The notes under the pieces: generated by a model | What the model saw: only the letters and a program-made list of their open reading frames with translations | The model's database searches: none | Told to the model about the DNA's origin: nothing | Shown here: positions 59,901 to 64,000 of the stretch, piece by piece | How positions within the stretch are numbered: the first letter of the stretch is position 1 | How the letters are laid out: each line of letters starts with the position of its first letter | Source: Glandiceps talaboti | Lineage: Eukaryota; Hemichordata; Enteropneusta; Spengelidae | NCBI RefSeq assembly: GCF_964340395.1 | Contig: NC_135551.1 | Span: 29,992,001-30,056,000 of the forward strand | Direction of reading: 5' to 3' | Length of the DNA stretch: 64,000 nucleotides | Program-made: the position numbers and the translations under genes

Positions 59901-61063
59901 ATTGACCATTGTAATATAATTTCTTCTCATAGGGAGACCCAATACAGTTAAAATGGAACCCAAAAGAAGTTCATTTTCAATCTCAACCAGTAAATGTATC
60001 CATTGGTACTCATCAATGTCAGTTAGTGATTGGGGAAGATGTACATGCATTATCAAATTTTAATGTCAAACCAGCTACCAAAGAAATAACCTTGGCAATC
60101 AAGAGTGGTAAGTCTGTGTTGATATTTCTACATTGACTGCTCTACTTAAGCTTCCATGATCAAATATTTAAACTAAATAAATAGCCTTAATAATATTTTA
60201 AAAATGGTAAATGAATGCTTATGAATGACTTAGTGTTGCTGTTTTATGTTAGAACTTAATCTTCAAACTGAAAATTTACATGCCAAACCAGTATATGAAG
60301 ATATTTCTTTTGTAAAGTAGTAATGTTTATATTGATATTGACCTCACTGAGGTCATATTAAGTTGTCTGAGGTCATAATTTGACCTTTAAATTCTGTAGG
60401 TCATAGGTCATACAAAACATTGACCTCTGTGCTTGATCCCTTATGTCAGAATATTATTAGTTTTGTTGACACATCTGTTATTTTATTTGGTAGGTTAAAT
60501 ATGTAGTATTTATAGTTGTAATTTGGCAATTTATATTTATATGCAAGTTGTTTGTTTACCATGAATTTACCTCTGTATGACTGTTCTCAAGTTTGATAAG
60601 AAGCTCTTTTGTGTCACATGGTAACCACTAAGTAATATGGAATGTGTGGTGTTTGAAGTGTGTGACTGTTTATTGGGTCAAAAACAACATTTTGATATGT
60701 GACTTTTGTTCTGTGATTGAAGTCACACTCACAGAGTTGAAATGCTAGAATGGGACACTTATATGTATGCCTATACCTGTTGTATCTTCAGAAGAGGTTT
60801 GTGTCGTGATGATGTCATCACTGCCATGTTTGTTGTTAGTATCATCACTATTTCGTGGGTTATACTACATTTATGGTGGATTTGGAAACAAAAGCTTTCA
60901 TTGTACATATTTTGATAAATGTCCACAGTAAATGTCAGTCAGATTGAGTATTAAGTCTTAACCTTTGATAGGAGGTATTACATTCAAGTTGGCATCAACT
61001 CCAGGTACCATCCTGCCAAGAGGAAGCCAACAAACAGCTGTTGGTTATTTAAAATGTGGATAA
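50865..61063 (+). CDS. Small uncharacterised protein, 152 aa, four exons
   Basis: Exons 50865-50952, 51099-51202, 59933-60107 and 60972-61063 have GT-AG borders, chain in phase (1, 0, 1) and end in a proper stop: 459 nt, 152 aa. The protein starts MITSQSNEDVGF with an acidic tail (DGGDD), then a compact, probably beta-rich domain with EVTFRWYKTVP, VFLLTSFGKGD, IQLKWNPKEVHF, HQCQLVIGEDVHAL and GGITFKLAS, ending TAVGYLKCG. No signal peptide or membrane segment. I do not recognise the family. Regular spacing of aromatic and hydrophobic residues and clean splicing argue that it is real. Intron 2 is 8.7 kb and full of transposon debris. The last exon (92 nt) is supported by frame and acceptor alone. 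Confidence 0.68.
52679..53055 (+). pseudogene. Broken transposon ORF (SAP-like helix region), frameshifted and split by a MITE
   Basis: Starts MASNSMAMYEAVNKMGVKELRAF... and shifts frame near 52,770, after which the open frame continues (DIARNAVNLGLETLEND, basic RERKRRRIVDVK, then EDLRNIPDVDMINIFLYLTG). It is interrupted at 53,040 by the MITE. GVKELRAF plus DIARNAVNLGL resembles a SAP-type DNA-binding helix pair, and the C-terminal part resembles the segment preceding YqaJ-type nuclease domains carried by some animal DNA transposons. Both comparisons are inference from memory of family patterns. Confidence 0.6.
53040..53281. mobile_element. Fold-back MITE, copy 2, with 9-bp target duplication
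   Basis: 242 bp with inverted arms of over 100 bases. Termini CAATCTGATTAAAATCCGAT and complement. AACAGCTTC directly flanks both ends (53,031-53,039 and 53,282-53,290). It sits inside the transposon ORF, so it is younger than that element. Arms share GTTATTTTGCCTGAATTGAC and TTGGTACATGTTTACA with copy 3. Confidence 0.95.
53694..53916. mobile_element. Fold-back MITE, copy 3, with imperfect 9-bp target duplication
   Basis: 223 bp. The left terminus CGATCTGATTAAAATCCGAT has one change from copy 2, and the right end AATCAGATTG is intact. Flanks are GTCTTATAC (53,685-53,693) and GTTTTATAC (53,917-53,925), 8 of 9 matching. The centre is more diverged and partly deleted relative to copy 2, so it may be older. 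Confidence 0.9.
59376..59895 (+). mobile_element. 5'-truncated LINE tail (CR1/L2-like reverse transcriptase C-terminus)
   Basis: An open frame from DLHWLPIEKRVRYKML through PNYLSEI and YGDRAFSVYAPKLWNSLP to LKTYIF and a stop at 59,715-59,717 is the characteristic end of CR1/Jockey-group non-LTR polyproteins (post-RT region). About 150 bases of 3' UTR follow, ending in (ATT)n at 59,864-59,895. The frame is intact, so insertion is fairly recent. It lies in sense orientation about 40 bases before exon 3 of the 152-aa gene. Confidence 0.88.
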
Positions 61064-61635
61064 CTTTGTATGTTTGTTGCACATATCACTTCGTGCTAAT
61101 ACTATGTTATTATTTTCTCATTTCTTGTAAATTTACAACTGTAATTTCCTCCATGATGTGATGTTGTAGTGTTTGTTGTTTTGAAAGTTAATTTGATAAA
61201 TTGTGGTGTTTCTATGAAGCCTTGTCATTTCCAATCTATGCATTTTAACAATACGTCTTTTGAATTCAAGGTAAGGTATTTTTTTTAGAACTTGTGAAGT
61301 GAAGCAACACATCTGATAATCTAAGCATGAAAATGATAAAGTTGATGTTGGATTGGGGTTCTGACACAGACAGAATTAAGTTTTTTATATTTTATCATGT
61401 AATTGTGTACTTAAAGTATGGATAAATGCATCAGCATTCACAGAGTTTGAATTTATAAGATTTGCTGATCAGTAAAATATGAAAAAAAAAAGAAATTTAA
61501 AGTTTAAAGAAGTTCAAATAAATGTAGATGAAACTTGACAAGTTTCAACACTTTAAAAATATTTGAACATTTTGGAAGGTATACCATTGATTTTGTGTGT
61601 GCAAGGTTTAGTTTTGTGTCTGGACTAACAAAAGG

Positions 61636-61636
61636 G

Positions 61637-61695
<59 letters not shown>

Positions 61696-61763
61696 TAAGG
61701 ATAACATCAACAACAATAACACCATTAGTAACAACAATAATAATAATAACAGCAACACAAATA
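61636..61763. repeat. (ACA)n microsatellite
   Basis: Interrupted trinucleotide tract with ACATCA and AATAAC variants; apparent Asn-rich and Leu-rich ORFs are by-products. Confidence 0.95.
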
Positions 61764-63486
61764 AACACAACCTAAACAAATAACATGATATTATGTCACT
61801 ATGTTATCATGTCAAAAAAAAATCTTTTATACCGAAAATGAGATGAAACATAAGTAGTCAAAGAGAAATATGGTTACGTAATTATGAAAATGTAGATATG
61901 AAATCACTGTCAGCTTTCCTTGTACAAACATTACACTATTATAAGGTATATTTTTCAGTCTAACCATGATAGGCATAACATAAATGTATTATTTGATTTG
62001 ATGTGTATTATTAAATCTTGACTTTTTATTCTGAATGACCATAGCCATCCGTACGATGACATGTTATGAAGGAGAACTCCACAGGTTGCTGGTCACAGTA
62101 CAATGAGATACAAATTGTACTATAGTATGTCTGCAGTAAGTCCTACACCCCAGGGAGTTCTACTCTTGTAATGTAATTATAACTTGTGAGTTCTGCAGTC
62201 ATCCCCCAATAGACAGTTATGTATTACCTCTGATAATAGGTAATCATAGCAGTACAACAGTTGATATTATATAATGCCTATGGTATTTTCAGTTGATATG
62301 AACACATGGAGTGCAAACTCCAACCTTTCAGTCTAGTTACAGACGACCTGTGTAACTCAGCTGTGTTCAAATCAATTATTAAAGGAACTCTAACTCTTGG
62401 CCGTATTCCAGCATTTCTGTGATCGGTACAATAAGGTAGATACCACAATCCTTTTATCAGCAAACAGGGCATTCTTGATGATTCCCAAAATTACTAGTGT
62501 TGCCAAGGGTTATGAAATGATGGTTACCATGGTAACAGTAAACAGGGGCTTTGTGGGTTGAGGGATGCAGACCCATGCTTGTATGACCTTTGGTGACCCC
62601 GAGATGTCATTGACTACAGCAGGTGATTAAAGTTTTAGGAATTAATTTGTATTTGTGGTAGCAACCTATATCCTAAATATGTTCATCGGGTTTGTAAAAC
62701 GTAGTCATAATCAGCGTGCCCTCTGATGATAGCCAAATTTTGTTGTTGTGAGTCAAAATGAGAAAAACTAGTATTTCTTGTGAGTCAACACATAGTAAGA
62801 GATAAAGGAAACACCAAATGTTTGTGCATCACCAAAAATTGTGTGCGTCAAATTGGCTTAGAGGGCACACTGATTAGTTCTTGTATCATGACCAAGGGTT
62901 CTAATGACCATTACTAGTAACGTTTTACCTATTCAGATAGGCTTATATAGTCAAACTGTCAGTTTGCTGACTTTGCTGCTTGGTGAAGAATACCTATCAT
63001 GATTGACATACACATGATTAGATTTTTAGATTAGAACCATATAGAAAATTGACAATTCTATTTGGGAATATAAGTGTAATAAAGATATTAAAGAACAGTA
63101 CATTGAAATAGACTAATCTTATAAGTATGTAAGGAAAACAATTTCTTGATTAAATATTTTTACATGAGTTTAGATACATACAGAGAGAGTGTAGATACAT
63201 ACAGAGATACATAGAGATACATACAGAGATACATACATGTGTTAAGTATTGTTAGAGCAGATTCAAGAGTAGTTTCTGAGTGGGGGTATATTTTTTAAAA
63301 AGGCTTAAGTAATCCGAAGTGCATGGTTAGCCACCATGCGCACACTGTAAAGTGTTAAAAATGTCATTCCTTGGAACAGAAAGTCCCCACCTCTCAGGGA
63401 AAAGAAGGAAAATATGAAAGAACAAGAAAGTCATTGAAATGTGAAAATGTTGACATTTATTTCAAAGACACTGAGGGATTTGATTT

Positions 63487-63546
63487 TGTTTGTTTGTTTG
63501 TTTGTTTGTTTGTTTGAGAGAAAGAGGGAGAGAAAGAGAGAGAGAA

Positions 63547-63583
<37 letters not shown>

Positions 63584-63600
63584 CAGAGAGAAGGGAAGGA
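63487..63600. repeat. (GTTT)n, GA-rich and (CAGA)n compound microsatellite
   Basis: GTTT units pass into a GAGA-rich stretch and then about nine CAGA units. Confidence 0.93.
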
Positions 63601-64000
63601 AAAGAAAGGAGAAAAACAAACTTAGCATAGAAGAGTTTGTATTCTGATACCCAGCTATAAAATTCCATCCTTCTTTCTGTACCTAGGGATTCTTTAGTAG
63701 TTGTAAAAGTGATAGTCTAATATTGATTTAGTTTACCTAGACGAACTGGTATTCTTTACACAGTATTGTCTCACATTGCAGTAAACGTGGTGTACTTATT
63801 GTGTTTTTAAACTACAAACACCATTATTGTGTAATATAGTATTGATTTCACTGCCACTACAATAGCATTCTACATAGTATTTGTTGTGTAATGATGCAGA
63901 AATTTAGACAGTTATCATAGTTGACAGACAGTGCTGTAGATGCATGGCTATGAAATTCCACCCCATCATGTAGATAGTTATCATAGTTGACAGACAGTGC

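Larger units (their letters stand above)
51203..59932 (+). other. Intron 2 of the 152-aa gene (8.7 kb)
   Basis: Holds a decayed TIR transposon (52,578-54,414) with two MITEs inside, and a LINE tail (59,376-59,895) ending about 40 bases before exon 3. The remainder (54,420-59,350) is AT-rich with no exon, RNA gene or strong repeat recognised. Confidence 0.65.
61064..64000. other. Non-coding right flank
   Basis: Downstream of the 152-aa gene. AATAAA at 61,517-61,522 could end its transcript. Contains an (ACA)n tract (61,636-61,763), GATACATACAGA repeats (63,170-63,237), (GTTT)n at 63,487-63,516, and GA-rich plus (CAGA)n at 63,517-63,600. No exon was recognised. Confidence 0.6.

Noticed and set aside
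61504-61783. Poly-Leu and poly-Asn ORFs
   Set aside because: Translations of the (ACA)n tract.
62042-62110. Possible fifth exon of the small gene
   Set aside because: A short open stretch follows an AG but no usable donor follows, and the model already ends at an in-phase stop at 61,063.

Overview
The window is animal (metazoan) nuclear DNA. Genes are split by GT-AG introns of up to about 9 kb, intergenic DNA is AT-rich, and microsatellites, minisatellites and fold-back elements are abundant. PARP4, akirin and ARL13B together point to an invertebrate bilaterian, for example an invertebrate deuterostome or a lophotrochozoan. The sequence alone does not fix the phylum. There is no bacterial, viral or organellar gene content.

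Layout from left to right. (1) 1-10,321, minus strand: the 5' part of a PARP4 (vault PARP) gene. Ten coding exons run from the start codon to the first motif of the catalytic domain, and the gene continues off the left edge. Its introns hold many tandem repeats, including a 36-bp minisatellite of about 75 units. (2) 10,322-15,597: gene-poor DNA with a 48-bp repeat (x6), a near-perfect palindrome, hairpins and a fold-back MITE. (3) 15,598-about 22,000, plus strand: a complete akirin gene (4 coding exons, 206 aa). (4) 22.0-23.8 kb: intergenic, with a 307-bp fold-back element. (5) 23,798-33,586, minus strand: a very large gene I could assemble but not name (5 coding exons in phase, about 2,357 aa). 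It has a SILK + RVxF pair typical of protein phosphatase-1 regulators, a long internal duplication, a 12-aa repeat array and a C-terminal membrane anchor. (6) 35.8-48.9 kb, plus strand: a complete ARL13B gene (9 coding exons, 658 aa) with an X-box-like site upstream. (7) 49.0-49.6 kb: a GATT/GGTT satellite. (8) 50,865-61,063, plus strand: a small four-exon gene for a 152-aa protein of unknown family. Its 8.7-kb second intron contains a decayed TIR transposon, two MITEs nested in it, and a LINE tail. (9) 61.1-64.0 kb: non-coding DNA with simple repeats.

The genes do not form an operon or pathway. ARL13B and the unknown large gene diverge from a roughly 2.7-kb interval that carries TCACGTGA palindromes near both ends and an X-box-like site near ARL13B, so shared control is possible but unproven. 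All exon models come from reading splice sites and frame by eye. For every gene the exon phases chain without a frame error, which is the main support for the joins. The most notable items are the candidate PP1-docking, membrane-anchored giant protein, a tandemly triplicated splice donor in ARL13B, and a MITE family (three copies) with 9-10-bp target duplications, one copy of which broke into an older transposon.
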